64,000 bases of DNA from positions 2,134,516-2,198,515 of the forward strand of contig NZ_JABFBC010000001.1 of NCBI RefSeq assembly GCF_013093415.1, written 5' to 3'. Below the pieces are notes generated by a model, which made no database searches, had not been told where the DNA came from, and saw only the letters and a program-made list of their open reading frames with translations. The number at the start of each line of letters is the position of its first letter. Position 1 is the first letter of the stretch. The DNA comes from Halovulum dunhuangense (lineage in GTDB: Bacteria; Pseudomonadota; Alphaproteobacteria; Rhodobacterales; Rhodobacteraceae). Of the stretch, positions 16,293 through 25,198 are shown in pieces. Made by a program: the position numbers and the translations under genes.

Positions 16293-16326
16293 GCAAAGGC
16301 CCCCGCCGGAAAGGCGAGGGCCCTGA
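16293..16326 (-). terminator. Rho-independent terminator after the LysM gene
   Basis: On the minus strand, arms GGCCCTCGCC and GGCGGGGGCC (one mismatch) enclose a 5-base loop and are followed by the T-rich stretch TTTGCTTTT. It begins about 17 bases after the LysM-gene stop codon. Confidence 0.75.
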
Positions 16327-16342
16327 TCTCAGCGCGCCCGGG

Positions 16343-17209
16343 TCACTCGGGAACCACGAGCACCAGCCCGATGCGCAGCGTGTCCGGGTCGCGAAGCACG
16401 TCGCGGTTCGCGTCATAGATCCGGCGATAAAGCAGCGCGTCGCCGTAAAGCGCGCTGGCGATGCGACCCAGCGTGTCGCCCGGCGCGATGGTGATGGTGC
16501 GGTTCGCGCCATTGCCGGACAGCCGGGCGAGCATCGCCGCGGTTTCCGGATCCAGCGGCACTTCAGGCTCTGCCGCGACCTCGACCTCGACCTCGGCCAC
16601 CGGCGGCGCCGAGGCGCTTTCGACGGCCTGCACCTCTTCCTGCTCTTCGCGCTGAAGGCGGGCCAGGCGCTCTTCCCGGGTCTCGGCCCCGGCCGCGCTG
16701 ATGGCGGCAAGGTAATCGACCTGCTGCGCGGGCGCCTCGCGGCGGGTGCCGTAGTTGGCCACGATCCCGGCGCCGTCCAGGCCCCCGGAGGCCGCCAGCA
16801 GCGGCGTCGGCGGCAGGCCCTCGTAGCGCTCGTTGTAGGCGAGCGTCAGCACCTCGCCGGCCTGCTCGTTGCTCAGGCCGCCGGCTTCCGCCGCCTCGAC
16901 GAAGCGCGCGACATTCTCGCGCAGGCGCACCAGCGTCTGCTCGTCGGTGGCGGCGCCGGTTTCAGCGGCGGCGCGGTCATCCTCGGCCAGTTCGGAGAGG
17001 GATTTCAGCACCCGGTCCGCATAGAAGCCGATCCGGCGACGGGCGCTTTCGTCCGTCACCGTCTCGAGTTGCGCGACCTCGACACCGGGGCCGGCTGCGA
17101 TCCGCAGCGGCGCCGGGTCGGCCACGGCCAGCGCGGCCGCGGTGTGGGCCAGGCCCAGGGCGGTGACCGCGGCCAGCGGCGCGATGAAATGGCAGCTGCG
17201 GATCCTCAT
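16343..17209 (-). CDS. Secreted LysM-domain protein
   Basis: Exported protein of 288 aa with an N-terminal signal (MRIRSCHFIAPLAAVTALGL) and one C-terminal LysM domain at about residues 235-288 (TIAPGDTLGRIASALYGDAL then YDANRDVLRDPDTLRIGLVL), which binds peptidoglycan. Between them is a helical region with an Arg/Glu-rich segment (ETREERLARLQREEQEEVQA) and an acidic Val/Ala/Glu linker. It follows the rhodanese gene by 3 bases, so the two are one operon. It may anchor a partner to the cell wall; no catalytic domain is visible. Confidence 0.85.
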   Translation of the reverse strand: MRIRSCHFIAPLAAVTALGLAHTAAALAVADPAPLRIAAGPGVEVAQLETVTDESARRRIGFYADRVLKSLSELAEDDRAAAETGAATDEQTLVRLRENVARFVEAAEAGGLSNEQAGEVLTLAYNERYEGLPPTPLLAASGGLDGAGIVANYGTRREAPAQQVDYLAAISAAGAETREERLARLQREEQEEVQAVESASAPPVAEVEVEVAAEPEVPLDPETAAMLARLSGNGANRTITIAPGDTLGRIASALYGDALLYRRIYDANRDVLRDPDTLRIGLVLVVPE

Positions 17210-17212
17210 GGC

Positions 17213-17884
17213 TCAGCCCTCCGTGCCTTCGTTGGGGATCTCGACGGTCAGGCCAAGCATCAGCCAGGACTGCATGCCGCCGCGGTAGTATTTCAGCTTC
17301 TCGGCCGGGTAGCCCGCCGCGATCAGGTTCTCGATCGCCTGCGGGGACTGGTCGCACCACGGACCGTTGCAGAACAGCGCCAGGTGCTTCGCATCGTCGA
17401 AGTTCCAGCCCGTGCCGCTGCCGGTGCGCACACCGCCCAGAAGTTGCAGGATACCGTCGCGGAACGGGTTGTCGGCACCCGACTGGAACAGCGTGAAGGG
17501 CAGGTTGACCGAGCCCGGAATCGTGCCCGCGGCGTACCAGTCCGACAGCCGCGCATCGACCAGATAGCCGGTGCCGGGTTCGACATGGTCGCGGATGAAG
17601 TCGAGCAGCTCCAGCTCGCCATAGGTCTCGACGCCCGGCGCCGCGGACATCGGATGGATGCAGAACGGCGGGCAGGCGCGCGAGGTCTTGGCGAAGCTCG
17701 GATCCACGACCGCGTTCTGGTCCTGGTTGCGCTCGATCACCATGAAACGCTTGCCGTTGTCGAATTCGAAATACGGCATGTCCTGCGTGATGTTGACATC
17801 CTGCGCCGCGGCGACCGTGGCGACAGAGGCGAAAATGGTCGATACACAGACCGTACGCGCCAGACTTACAAATGAATTGAACAT
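17213..17884 (-). CDS. Exported rhodanese-like protein
   Basis: Periplasmic rhodanese-fold protein of 223 aa. Start 17884 (MFNSFVSLARTVCVSTIFAS) gives a signal peptide cleaved near VAAAQ and has a GAAGG-type site. The rhodanese domain spans about residues 95-215: LVDARLSDWYAAGTIPGSVN, then the active-site loop FCNGPWCDQSP with two cysteines, then YYRGGMQSWLMLGLTV. A second Cys pair (CPPFC) lies in the N-terminal part, as in periplasmic rhodaneses that handle thiol or redox chemistry. It is followed 3 bases later by the LysM gene. Confidence 0.82.
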   Translation of the reverse strand: MFNSFVSLARTVCVSTIFASVATVAAAQDVNITQDMPYFEFDNGKRFMVIERNQDQNAVVDPSFAKTSRACPPFCIHPMSAAPGVETYGELELLDFIRDHVEPGTGYLVDARLSDWYAAGTIPGSVNLPFTLFQSGADNPFRDGILQLLGGVRTGSGTGWNFDDAKHLALFCNGPWCDQSPQAIENLIAAGYPAEKLKYYRGGMQSWLMLGLTVEIPNEGTEG

Positions 17885-18110
17885 GACGGCACCCTTCGTC
17901 GGTTGGTATTCCGTTGCGCCCCGAACGGACGCATCCTTTCGGATGTTCCGCCACGAGATGGACGACAATGCGGCGAACAGGATCAGACCTGCCGCAACAA
18001 GAAGTAGGCGGAATATGAAGAGATTCCAAAGATTAACTCATGTGAGGGCAAAGAGTCGAAACAGGCTGTCGCGGCTGCGCCACATTCCCGCCACGGTTGC
18101 ACGGCTGCCG

Positions 18111-18809
18111 TCAAACTCCCAGGCGGCGCCGCAGCAGGGCCGGATCGGCCCTGAGCGCCGCGCCATCCAGCACCTCGCGCCCCGTCCCGTTTTCCAGAAG
18201 GACCGCCCGGTCCGCCAGCGCCAGCACCGTGTCGAGGCGCTGTTCCACCAGCAGGATGCCCACGCCCTGCTCGCGCAGCCCCAGCACCACGTCACGCAGG
18301 TCCGCCACGATCGAGGGCTGCAACCCTTCGGTCGGCTCGTCGAGCAGCAGGAACCGCGGGGCGATGCACAGCGCGCGGCCCATGGCCAGCATCTGCTGCT
18401 CGCCGCCCGACAGGGTGTCGGCCCGCTGGCCCATCCGTTCGGCAAGGCGCGGGAAAAGCGCCAGCACACGGGCAAGCGCGTCGGGCGGTCCCGGCCGCGC
18501 CATCAGCCCGATCCGCAGGTTTTCGGCCACGCTCAATTCGCCGAACAGCCGCCGTCCCTGCGGCACATAGCCGATGCCGTGGCGCGGCACCTGATGGGCG
18601 GGCTGCGCGGAAAGCGTCACGTCGTCCAGCAGCACGCGCCCCGCCATCAGCGGCAGCAGCCCCATGATCGCGCGCAGGCTGGTGGTCTTGCCCGCGCCGT
18701 TGCGGCCCATCAGGCAGACGATCTCGCCCGGGGCCACTGCCAGGTCCAGCCGGTGCAGCACCCGCTGGCGGCCATATCCGGCGGCGATACCCTCGGCCCG
18801 CAGCATCAC
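18111..18809 (-). CDS. livF: Branched-chain-amino-acid/amide-type ABC transporter ATPase (LivF-like)
   Basis: ATP-binding subunit, 232 aa, of a HAAT-family importer. Walker A is GRNGAGKTT (residues 35-43), the ABC signature LSGGEQQMLAMGRAL and Walker B FLLLDEPTEGLQP; the short 232-aa form with no C-terminal extension is typical of LivF. It is the last gene of a five-gene operon (binding protein, LivH, LivM, LivG, LivF), joined to livG by an ATGA overlap. Confidence 0.92.
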   Translation of the reverse strand: MMLRAEGIAAGYGRQRVLHRLDLAVAPGEIVCLMGRNGAGKTTSLRAIMGLLPLMAGRVLLDDVTLSAQPAHQVPRHGIGYVPQGRRLFGELSVAENLRIGLMARPGPPDALARVLALFPRLAERMGQRADTLSGGEQQMLAMGRALCIAPRFLLLDEPTEGLQPSIVADLRDVVLGLREQGVGILLVEQRLDTVLALADRAVLLENGTGREVLDGAALRADPALLRRRLGV

Positions 18810-19516
18810 TCGGCCCCCAGATAGGCCGCCTGCACGACCGGGTCGCGGCGGATGTCCCCGGGCGCGCCCTCGGCTATGACGCGGCCCGCGTCAAGCACGG
18901 TGATGCGGTCGGCCAAGCCCATGACGACGCCCATGTTGTGCTCGATCAGCAGGATCGTCGTGCGCGGGATCAGGCTGCGGATCAGGTCCATGAAGCCCGC
19001 CACCTCTGCCTCGGCCAGGCCTTGCGTCGGCTCGTCGAGGATCAGCAGCTTCGGGCGCTGCGCCAGGCCCATCGCCACCTCAAGCAGGCGCTGGTGGCCA
19101 TAGCTCAGATCGCCCGCCAGCTGATCCCCCTGCCCGTCCAGCCCGACCCGCGCCAGCGCCTCGGCAGCCGCCCGCGCCGCCTCAGGCCCGCGCAGGCCCC
19201 GGCGCGCGGCAAGCGCCACGTTCTCGGCCACGGGCAGGCGCGGAAAGACCGATGTCACCTGGAAGGTATAGGCCATGCCAAGGGCGGCCCGCCGGTGCGG
19301 TGCAAGCCCGGTGATGTCGTGCCCGTCGAAGCGGATGGTGCCCGCATCCGCGGCGATCCGGCCGATCAGCAGACCCACCAGGGTGGTCTTGCCCGCGCCA
19401 TTCGGCCCGATCAGGGCCCGGATGGTCCCCGGCTCAAGGTACAGATCCACCCCGTCCACGGCGCGCAAGCCGGCGAAGGCGCGGGTCAGTCCGCGCGCGG
19501 ACAGAAGCGCGCTCAT
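18806..19516 (-). CDS. livG: Branched-chain-amino-acid/amide-type ABC transporter ATPase (LivG-like)
   Basis: ATP-binding subunit, 236 aa, partner of LivF. Walker A is GPNGAGKTT, the signature is the slightly degenerate LSYGHQRLLEVAMGLA, usual for LivG, and Walker B is LLILDEPTQGLAE. The C-terminus has the LivG-type tail (DAGRVIAEGAPGDIRRDPVVQAAYLG). The start at 19516 is set by the ATGA overlap with livM; a longer in-frame extension is an artefact of GC bias. Confidence 0.92.
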   Translation of the reverse strand: MSALLSARGLTRAFAGLRAVDGVDLYLEPGTIRALIGPNGAGKTTLVGLLIGRIAADAGTIRFDGHDITGLAPHRRAALGMAYTFQVTSVFPRLPVAENVALAARRGLRGPEAARAAAEALARVGLDGQGDQLAGDLSYGHQRLLEVAMGLAQRPKLLILDEPTQGLAEAEVAGFMDLIRSLIPRTTILLIEHNMGVVMGLADRITVLDAGRVIAEGAPGDIRRDPVVQAAYLGAE

Positions 19517-20460
19517 GGCAGCCCCCGCCAGAGCCGCGCGCGCACCAGCCCCGCCATCCCCTGCGGCGCGAAAAGCGTCAGCAGAACCAGCGCCACGCCC
19601 GCGACCAGCATGTAGGCGCTGGTGACGCCCGACGCCCAGTCGATCAGGTAGAACATGAAGAGCGTGCCCAGAAACGGACCCACCACCGTGCCCGCCCCGC
19701 CCAGAAGCACCCACAGAAGCGGCAGGATCGAGTATTGCACGGTCGCGAAACTCGCCCCGGCATAGCCGAAGAGCAGCGCGTAAGCGGCGCCGGCCGCGGC
19801 CGACAGCGTGCCCGAGATCACCACCGCCCCCAGCTTGTGCGCCCAGGTGTCATAGCCCAGAAGCCGCGTGCGTTCCTCGTTCTCGCGGACGGCGACCAGA
19901 ACCCGGCCGAAGCGGCTGCGCACCAGCCACAGGCACAGCGCCAGCGTCAGGACGAACAGCGCCAGCGCCGCAAGATAGCGCGCGTCCGACTGGCTCAGGT
20001 CGATGCCCCACAGGTTGCGCTGGGCGGGCTGGATGACGAAGCCTTCGTCGCCCCGGGTCCAGCGCCCCGCAAGAAGGATCGTCAGGTGCACCGCCTGCGC
20101 GAACATCAGCGTCACGATCATGAAGGCGACGCCAACTGTGCGCAGCGCCAGCAGCCCCACGACCAGCGACAGCGTGGCGCCGGCCGCGATGCCCGCCAGA
20201 AGCGCGGGGCCGGGCGTCAGGCCCAGATGCCGGATGCCGAGGGCAAGGCCATACATGCCGGCGGCGAAGAACATCGCATGGCCCAGGCTCAGAAGCCCGG
20301 TATAGCCGAAAAGGATGTTGTAGCCGATGGCATAGGCCGCCAGCACCATGATCCGGGCCAGGTTGCCGTGGTGGTACTCGGGCAGCAGGAAATGCCCCAG
20401 CACGAGCGCGGCGATCAGCCCGCCATGAAGCGCGATGCTGCGCGCCGTCTCGCCCCTCAT
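19513..20460 (-). CDS. livM: Branched-chain-amino-acid/amide-type ABC permease (LivM-like)
   Basis: Integral membrane permease of 315 aa with about nine to ten spans. The family signature is in NILFGYTGLLSLGHAMFF and in the cytoplasmic EAA-like loop VLVAVRENEERTRLLGYDT. The start at 20460 overlaps the end of livH by 4 bases, and its stop overlaps livG. It pairs with LivH to form the membrane channel. Confidence 0.92.
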   Translation of the reverse strand: MRGETARSIALHGGLIAALVLGHFLLPEYHHGNLARIMVLAAYAIGYNILFGYTGLLSLGHAMFFAAGMYGLALGIRHLGLTPGPALLAGIAAGATLSLVVGLLALRTVGVAFMIVTLMFAQAVHLTILLAGRWTRGDEGFVIQPAQRNLWGIDLSQSDARYLAALALFVLTLALCLWLVRSRFGRVLVAVRENEERTRLLGYDTWAHKLGAVVISGTLSAAAGAAYALLFGYAGASFATVQYSILPLLWVLLGGAGTVVGPFLGTLFMFYLIDWASGVTSAYMLVAGVALVLLTLFAPQGMAGLVRARLWRGLP

Positions 20461-21383
20461 CGCGCGCGCGCCCCGAACAGGCCCTGGGGCCGGAACACCA
20501 GCACCAGCGCCACCAGAAGCGTCGCGATGATCTTGGCCAGCGTCGGCGAGAAGAAGACCGAGACGATGCCCTCTCCCATCCCGATCAGGATTGCCGCGAC
20601 GATGGTGCCGCCCAGGCTGCCAAGCCCGCCGATGATGACGACGATGAAGGACAGAAGCAGCGCGTCGCCCCCCATCAGGTAATGCGCCTGGCTGATCGGC
20701 ACGACCAGCACGCCAGCCAGCGCCGCCAGCCCCGCGCCAAGGCCGAAGACCAGCGCATAGACCCGTTCGACCGGGATGCCGAAGGCAAGCGCCATCTCGC
20801 CGTCGATCCGGGTCGCGCGCATCACGAGCCCGATGCGGCTGCGGGTCATCAGAAGCCTGAGGCCAAGCAGGATCACGATGGCGGCGGCGATCACGAACAG
20901 CTTGTAGGCCGTGACACTCAGCCCCCAGGGCCAGTAGAGCGCCAGCCCCCCCTGGGCCCATTCCACCCAGGGAAGTGCTATGCGCGTATCGAAAGGGGCT
21001 GCGACGGGGCGCGCATCTGCGCCGTAGCCCATCAGCGTCGCCTGCTGGAGGATGTAGAGCAGCCCGATGGTCGCAACGATGGTCCGCTCGGGATCGTAGG
21101 AGAGGCGCTTGAGCACGCTCATGTCGATGGCGGCGGCCAGCGTGCCGATGCAGAGCGGGGCCAGGATCAGCGCGGCGGCAAAGGACCAGGCCGGCCCCGC
21201 GCCGACAAGGTCCGTCACGACCCAGGCCGCCACCGCGCCCAGCATGTAGAATTCGCCATGGGCGACGTTGACGACCCGCATCACCCCGAACACCAGGCTC
21301 AGCCCCGACGCCATCAGCGCAAGGACGGCGGCCATCACCGCCCCCTCGATCATGGCGAGCATCAGGTGGGGTCCGAACTCCAT
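20457..21383 (-). CDS. livH: Branched-chain-amino-acid/amide-type ABC permease (LivH-like)
   Basis: Integral membrane permease of 308 aa with the LivH pattern SLVFGVMRVVNVAHGEFYMLGA near residues 28-49 and LVMRATRIDGEMALAFGIPV in the coupling loop. It follows the binding-protein gene by 18 bases and is coupled to livM by a 4-base overlap. Its partner binding protein suggests amides, urea or branched-chain amino acids as substrates. Confidence 0.92.
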   Translation of the reverse strand: MEFGPHLMLAMIEGAVMAAVLALMASGLSLVFGVMRVVNVAHGEFYMLGAVAAWVVTDLVGAGPAWSFAAALILAPLCIGTLAAAIDMSVLKRLSYDPERTIVATIGLLYILQQATLMGYGADARPVAAPFDTRIALPWVEWAQGGLALYWPWGLSVTAYKLFVIAAAIVILLGLRLLMTRSRIGLVMRATRIDGEMALAFGIPVERVYALVFGLGAGLAALAGVLVVPISQAHYLMGGDALLLSFIVVIIGGLGSLGGTIVAAILIGMGEGIVSVFFSPTLAKIIATLLVALVLVFRPQGLFGARAR

Positions 21384-21401
21384 CCGCCCTGCCCGCCCGG
21401 C

Positions 21402-22685
21402 TCAGAGCGGCTGGGCGGTGTAGTCCACCTCGTCGGGGTAGAAGCCATCCTTTATGGCGGTCTGGTGCTGCACGACCAGCCTGCCTTCCGTCACGCGGCT
21501 GATGAATTGCGGCCCGAAGACCTGGTGCGTGCGCCCGTTGAAGACCTTGGCGCCCTGCGGATGCTCGGCCGAATGGGGCATGTCGGTCATCGCCTCCACC
21601 GCCTCGATCAGCGCGGCGCGGTCCTGCGGGCCCCGGTAGCCGCAGGCCTCCATCCCGGCCTTGATGACGTAGAGCGTCTCCCAGCAGCCGAACATGTGCG
21701 CATAGGTGGACACGTCGCGCGGATCGTCCACGGATGCGCCGTTCGCGTCCACGCCGACGGCGGCGCGGAACAGCCTGTCATGCTCGGACTGGTCTGCCTG
21801 CGCGTAGCGCGGCGCGCCTTCCCAGAAATAGGTGCCCTCGAGGAATTCCAGCCCCGGGCTTGCAAGGTCCACCGCTTCCAGGCTGTCGATGAAGCCGAAG
21901 ATCTCGGGCCGCGACGGGCCGAAGAATTCGCCCATCTCCTTGACGAAGGTCAGGACGGCGGGGCCCACCATGACGTGATAGATCACCTCCGTCTCGCGCG
22001 GGATGCGGGGGAAGTAGCGGGTGAAGCTGGTCTCGGTCGGCGGGATCGCGACAAGGCCCACCACCTCGCCGCCCTGCGCCTTGACCGCATCGGTGAAGAA
22101 ATCGCGGTGATCATGGCCGAAGGCATAGTCGGGGAAGATCATCGTGACCTTTTTCCCCAGGTTCTGCGTCACCCAGGGCGCCATCGAGATGACCTGGCTT
22201 TTCACGTCGGTGATGCCGGGCTGAAGCGTGTAGCGGTTCAGCATCCCGCTTGCGACGTGATGCCCCTCGGAGACGACGAAATAGGGCAGCTTCAACTCGC
22301 CCGCGCGCGGGGCGGACCCCACGACGACATGGCTGAAGAGCGTCCCGAAGGCCACGTCGCAGCGGTGCTGGGTCGCGAATTTCTCGACCAGCTCGGCGCC
22401 GCGCTTGGGATCGGTGCCGTCATCCTCGGTGATCAGTTCGACGGGCCGGCCGTTGATGCCGCCCTCTGCATTGATCCGCGCCACCGCCGCCTGGCTGGTG
22501 CGGTCGTACCAGCGGCCATAGGCGGCGCCGATCCCCGTCGCGTGCTTCTGAAAGCCGATGCGGATGGGTTCCGCCGTCTGCGCCCCGGCGTGGCGCGCCC
22601 AGAGCGGCAGGCTTGCCGCCCCCGCAAGCGTGCCGAGCACGGTGCGGCGATCGAGTTTCGGTGTCCGGGATGTGAGATCCGACAT
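21402..22685 (-). CDS. ABC transporter substrate-binding protein (LivK/AmiC/UrtA-like)
   Basis: Periplasmic binding protein of 427 aa, type-I fold, first gene of the liv-type operon. The N-terminus has a Tat-like motif (DRRTVLGTLAGAASLPL), cleavage near AGAQ, and then the mature start EPIRIGFQKHATGIGAAYGR. Segments such as AVARINAEGGINGRPVELI and DDGTDPKRGAELVEKF are typical of the branched-chain amino acid / amide / urea subgroup. The ligand cannot be read from sequence. No stem-loop separates it from the permease, unlike three other binding-protein genes here. Confidence 0.87.
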   Translation of the reverse strand: MSDLTSRTPKLDRRTVLGTLAGAASLPLWARHAGAQTAEPIRIGFQKHATGIGAAYGRWYDRTSQAAVARINAEGGINGRPVELITEDDGTDPKRGAELVEKFATQHRCDVAFGTLFSHVVVGSAPRAGELKLPYFVVSEGHHVASGMLNRYTLQPGITDVKSQVISMAPWVTQNLGKKVTMIFPDYAFGHDHRDFFTDAVKAQGGEVVGLVAIPPTETSFTRYFPRIPRETEVIYHVMVGPAVLTFVKEMGEFFGPSRPEIFGFIDSLEAVDLASPGLEFLEGTYFWEGAPRYAQADQSEHDRLFRAAVGVDANGASVDDPRDVSTYAHMFGCWETLYVIKAGMEACGYRGPQDRAALIEAVEAMTDMPHSAEHPQGAKVFNGRTHQVFGPQFISRVTEGRLVVQHQTAIKDGFYPDEVDYTAQPL

Positions 22686-22780
22686 GCAGGTGCCCCTTCC
22701 TCGCTGGTGGCCGCTCCGCGCCTGACGCAGGGTTACCTGATACTGGCACGCTTCGGGAAATGTCCAGTGCGGCAGATCAT

Positions 22781-24187
22781 TCAAACGCCCCGCGGCGAGG
22801 CGAGCAGCCACAGCCCGAACAGCGTGTAGCCCACCATGAAGCCGGCCAGCGGCGCCTGCGCCAGCACCGCGCGGCGGTTGCAGCCAAGCCGGTGCAGCGC
22901 GATGGCATGCGACATCAGGATCGCCAGCACATGCCCGCCCACCACGGCCCCGGCCTGCGAAAGCCAGATCGCGCGCACGCTGCCGATCCGGTTGAAGAAG
23001 CCCGTTGTCACATGCACATCGCCCTGCGCCAGCGGATCGCGCAGCGCGGCCAGCAGGTACTGCCCCTCGACCAGCAACGAGGGCAGGTAATGGGCCAGGT
23101 GATAGCCAAGGGCGATCGGCAGAAGCGCCGGCGCATAGGCGCGCCAGGCCCCGCCGGTTTCGTCCCGCGCAAGCGCCTGCCCGGCACGGATCGCCAGCGC
23201 ATAGGCTGCGGGCAGCGCGGCGCAGGTCAGCGCAAGCCCGCCCAGGTTCTGCCACAGAATGGCCGAGCGGCCGGGAAACTCCAGCGGGTTCAAGCCCAGC
23301 CGCGCCAGCCACCAGAAGGTCTCGTTCAGCCCGTCGAAACTGCCCACGCCCAGCGCAAGGATCATCAGCGCGGCGACGCCCGCGGGGGGCGCGCGATGCC
23401 GGATCCAGCGCCAGCCCGGCAGGCCGAGCCGCATCCGCCCGGCACATGGCCCGATGGGCGCAAGCCGGGCATACAGGGTCATCAGCGCCGTCAGCCCCTC
23501 GCCCCGGCGCAGCCAGCGCGGGCCGAAAAGCAGCATCAGGGCCAGGTGGAACGCCCAGTATAGAAGCACCATAAGCGCCAGCGTCCCGGGATCGGCGGGC
23601 GCGGGATGGGCCAGAAGCACGGCGGCGAAGGCCAGAAAGCCCAGCACCGCGGGCCAGTGGCCAAGCCCGCCCGGCAGGCGCAGCGGCGCGCGCCATCGGC
23701 CAAGGCGCGTCAGGACCGCGTGCGGCCCGCTCCATGGCTCGATCCGGCGCCACAGATCGCCCCAGATCCCCTGCCCCGGCACAAGGATCACCCATAGCAG
23801 CGTCCAGATCGTCAGCGGCAGCAGGTTGCGCGTCGGATCATGCGGCCCCCACTGTCCAAGCGCCACGAGCCCCAGCAGCAGAACGGCCGACAGAAGGCTT
23901 GCCACCCGGCGCCCCGGCAGGCGCGGGATCGGACAGGGCGCGCGCGGCCGGAACAGCGCAAGCGCCACGCGGCCGGGAAGGACGGCCAGAAGCAGCACGG
24001 TTGCCGCGACCGCCGCGGCCCCCCCGGCGATGTAAAGATCGGTCGGCAGCAGCAGGACGAAGCCCTGTTCGGTGGCATGGGCATGGACCGGCCGCGACGG
24101 CAGCACGAGAAGGATGAGAACGGCGGCCCGTGGACCGGGCGCCCGCCATCCGCCCCAGATGCCCCGCCCCGCCCGCAGGTTCCCCAA
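22781..24187 (-). CDS. Polytopic membrane protein of unknown function
   Basis: A 468-aa membrane protein with about eleven to twelve hydrophobic spans. An N-terminal signal-like segment (AAVLILLVLPSRPVHA) is followed by HATEQGFVLLLPTDLYIAGG. It resembles proteins that databases sometimes label fenitrothion-hydrolase-like; that label is old and not evidence of function. Conserved-looking polar spots include FDGLNETFWW and GYHLAHYLPSLLVEGQYL, with histidines inside the membrane that could bind metal. The start at 24187 is TTG, placed 5 bases after the GntR stop, so the exact N-terminus is uncertain. Confidence 0.65.
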   Translation of the reverse strand: MGNLRAGRGIWGGWRAPGPRAAVLILLVLPSRPVHAHATEQGFVLLLPTDLYIAGGAAAVAATVLLLAVLPGRVALALFRPRAPCPIPRLPGRRVASLLSAVLLLGLVALGQWGPHDPTRNLLPLTIWTLLWVILVPGQGIWGDLWRRIEPWSGPHAVLTRLGRWRAPLRLPGGLGHWPAVLGFLAFAAVLLAHPAPADPGTLALMVLLYWAFHLALMLLFGPRWLRRGEGLTALMTLYARLAPIGPCAGRMRLGLPGWRWIRHRAPPAGVAALMILALGVGSFDGLNETFWWLARLGLNPLEFPGRSAILWQNLGGLALTCAALPAAYALAIRAGQALARDETGGAWRAYAPALLPIALGYHLAHYLPSLLVEGQYLLAALRDPLAQGDVHVTTGFFNRIGSVRAIWLSQAGAVVGGHVLAILMSHAIALHRLGCNRRAVLAQAPLAGFMVGYTLFGLWLLASPRGV

Positions 24188-24192
24188 CGCGA

Positions 24193-24930
24193 TCAGCCGC
24201 CGGCCAGAAGTGCGATCCCCGGGATCTCTTCCGCCAGGGCGGCGCGCTGGCGCAGGACATGCGACAGGTTCGAGGCGGCAAGCCGCGCATGCTCGCGCGC
24301 CAGCGCCTCGGCGCGGGTGCCCTCGCGGCGGGCGATCGCCTCGATCATGGCGCGGTGCTGGGCCTGGGCCACGAACAGCGAACGGCGCACCGGCGCAAGC
24401 GCGGTCTGCCCCTTGAGGAACGCGCTGGGAGAGGCGAGCGGCATCCGCGCCGCGCGCTCCACCTCGCGGATGATGGTGGGGCTGTTGCAGAGCTGTGCCA
24501 GCATCGCGTGGAACTGGATGTTGAGATCGGCATAAAGCTCGAAGTCGATCTCGTGCTCGCCGGCGCCAAGCGCCAAGTCCACCTGGTCCAGGACTTCCCC
24601 GCAGGCCTGCAAGGCGGCCGGGTCGGCGCCACGCTGCGCTGCGATACGCACGGCCATGCCCTCGATCAGGCCCCGCAGTTCGATCGCGTCGAGAATGTCC
24701 GACAGGCTGAAGCTGCGCACCCGGCAGCCGCCGCTGGGATGGCGTTCGAGGAGTCCTTCCTCGATCAGCCGGCTCATCGCCTCGCGCAGCGGCGTGCGGG
24801 AAATGCCGATCCGCTGTGACATCCCGATCTCCGAGACGCGCTCTCCGGGTTCGAGCTCGCCATGGAGGACAAGCTCTCTCAACTCCATAAGCGCCTTGGT
24901 GTACTGGCTTTTCCTGTCGGACCGAGACAT
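24193..24930 (-). CDS. GntR-family (FCD-type) transcriptional regulator
   Basis: Regulator of 245 aa. The N-terminal winged helix-turn-helix spans about residues 10-72 (GERVSEIGMSQRIGISRTPL then REAMSRLIEEGLLERHPSGG) and the C-terminal FCD domain about 80-220. The start at 24930 has a GGGAGGCG site; a longer frame to 25104 does not. Likely operators of ATTG...CAAT type lie at 25165-25179, upstream of this gene, and at 26228-26239, before the TRAP operon. This suggests autoregulation and control of TRAP-amidase uptake. The membrane protein gene follows 5 bases downstream. Confidence 0.88.
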   Translation of the reverse strand: MSRSDRKSQYTKALMELRELVLHGELEPGERVSEIGMSQRIGISRTPLREAMSRLIEEGLLERHPSGGCRVRSFSLSDILDAIELRGLIEGMAVRIAAQRGADPAALQACGEVLDQVDLALGAGEHEIDFELYADLNIQFHAMLAQLCNSPTIIREVERAARMPLASPSAFLKGQTALAPVRRSLFVAQAQHRAMIEAIARREGTRAEALAREHARLAASNLSHVLRQRAALAEEIPGIALLAGG

Positions 24931-25198
24931 CGACGCCTCCCTCGACGGAGTGGTTAGCCCGATCCGCCCCCGGGCGTCAAACGCCGTTTGCACCGGCCAC
25001 AGACATTCCCCGCACCGGACCCTGTCCGGCACGGGGATGCCTCTCTCCCGGCGAATTGAACAACGGCTCCGCGGGGCGCGCAAGCGGTTGCGGATGAATT
25101 GCAACCAACGCCCGGATCGCGGGCCGTTTCACCATGTGAACCATTATGCAAAGTTCGGTTGTCTATTGTATAATTCAATTTGACCGATCAGTATTCGA
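24931..25198. other. Leader region of the GntR gene
   Basis: No credible gene. The part nearest 25198 is markedly AT-rich for this genome and holds the candidate operator at 25165-25179. The rest shows no strong promoter pair to my eye. Confidence 0.6.
25165..25179. promoter_or_regulatory. Candidate GntR operator (ATTG-N7-CAAT)
   Basis: ATTGTATAATTCAAT is an imperfect inverted repeat sharing its left half (ATTGTA) with the perfect 12-bp repeat at 26228-26239. It lies upstream of the GntR gene and just beyond the TauE/SafE stop codon. Confidence 0.4.
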
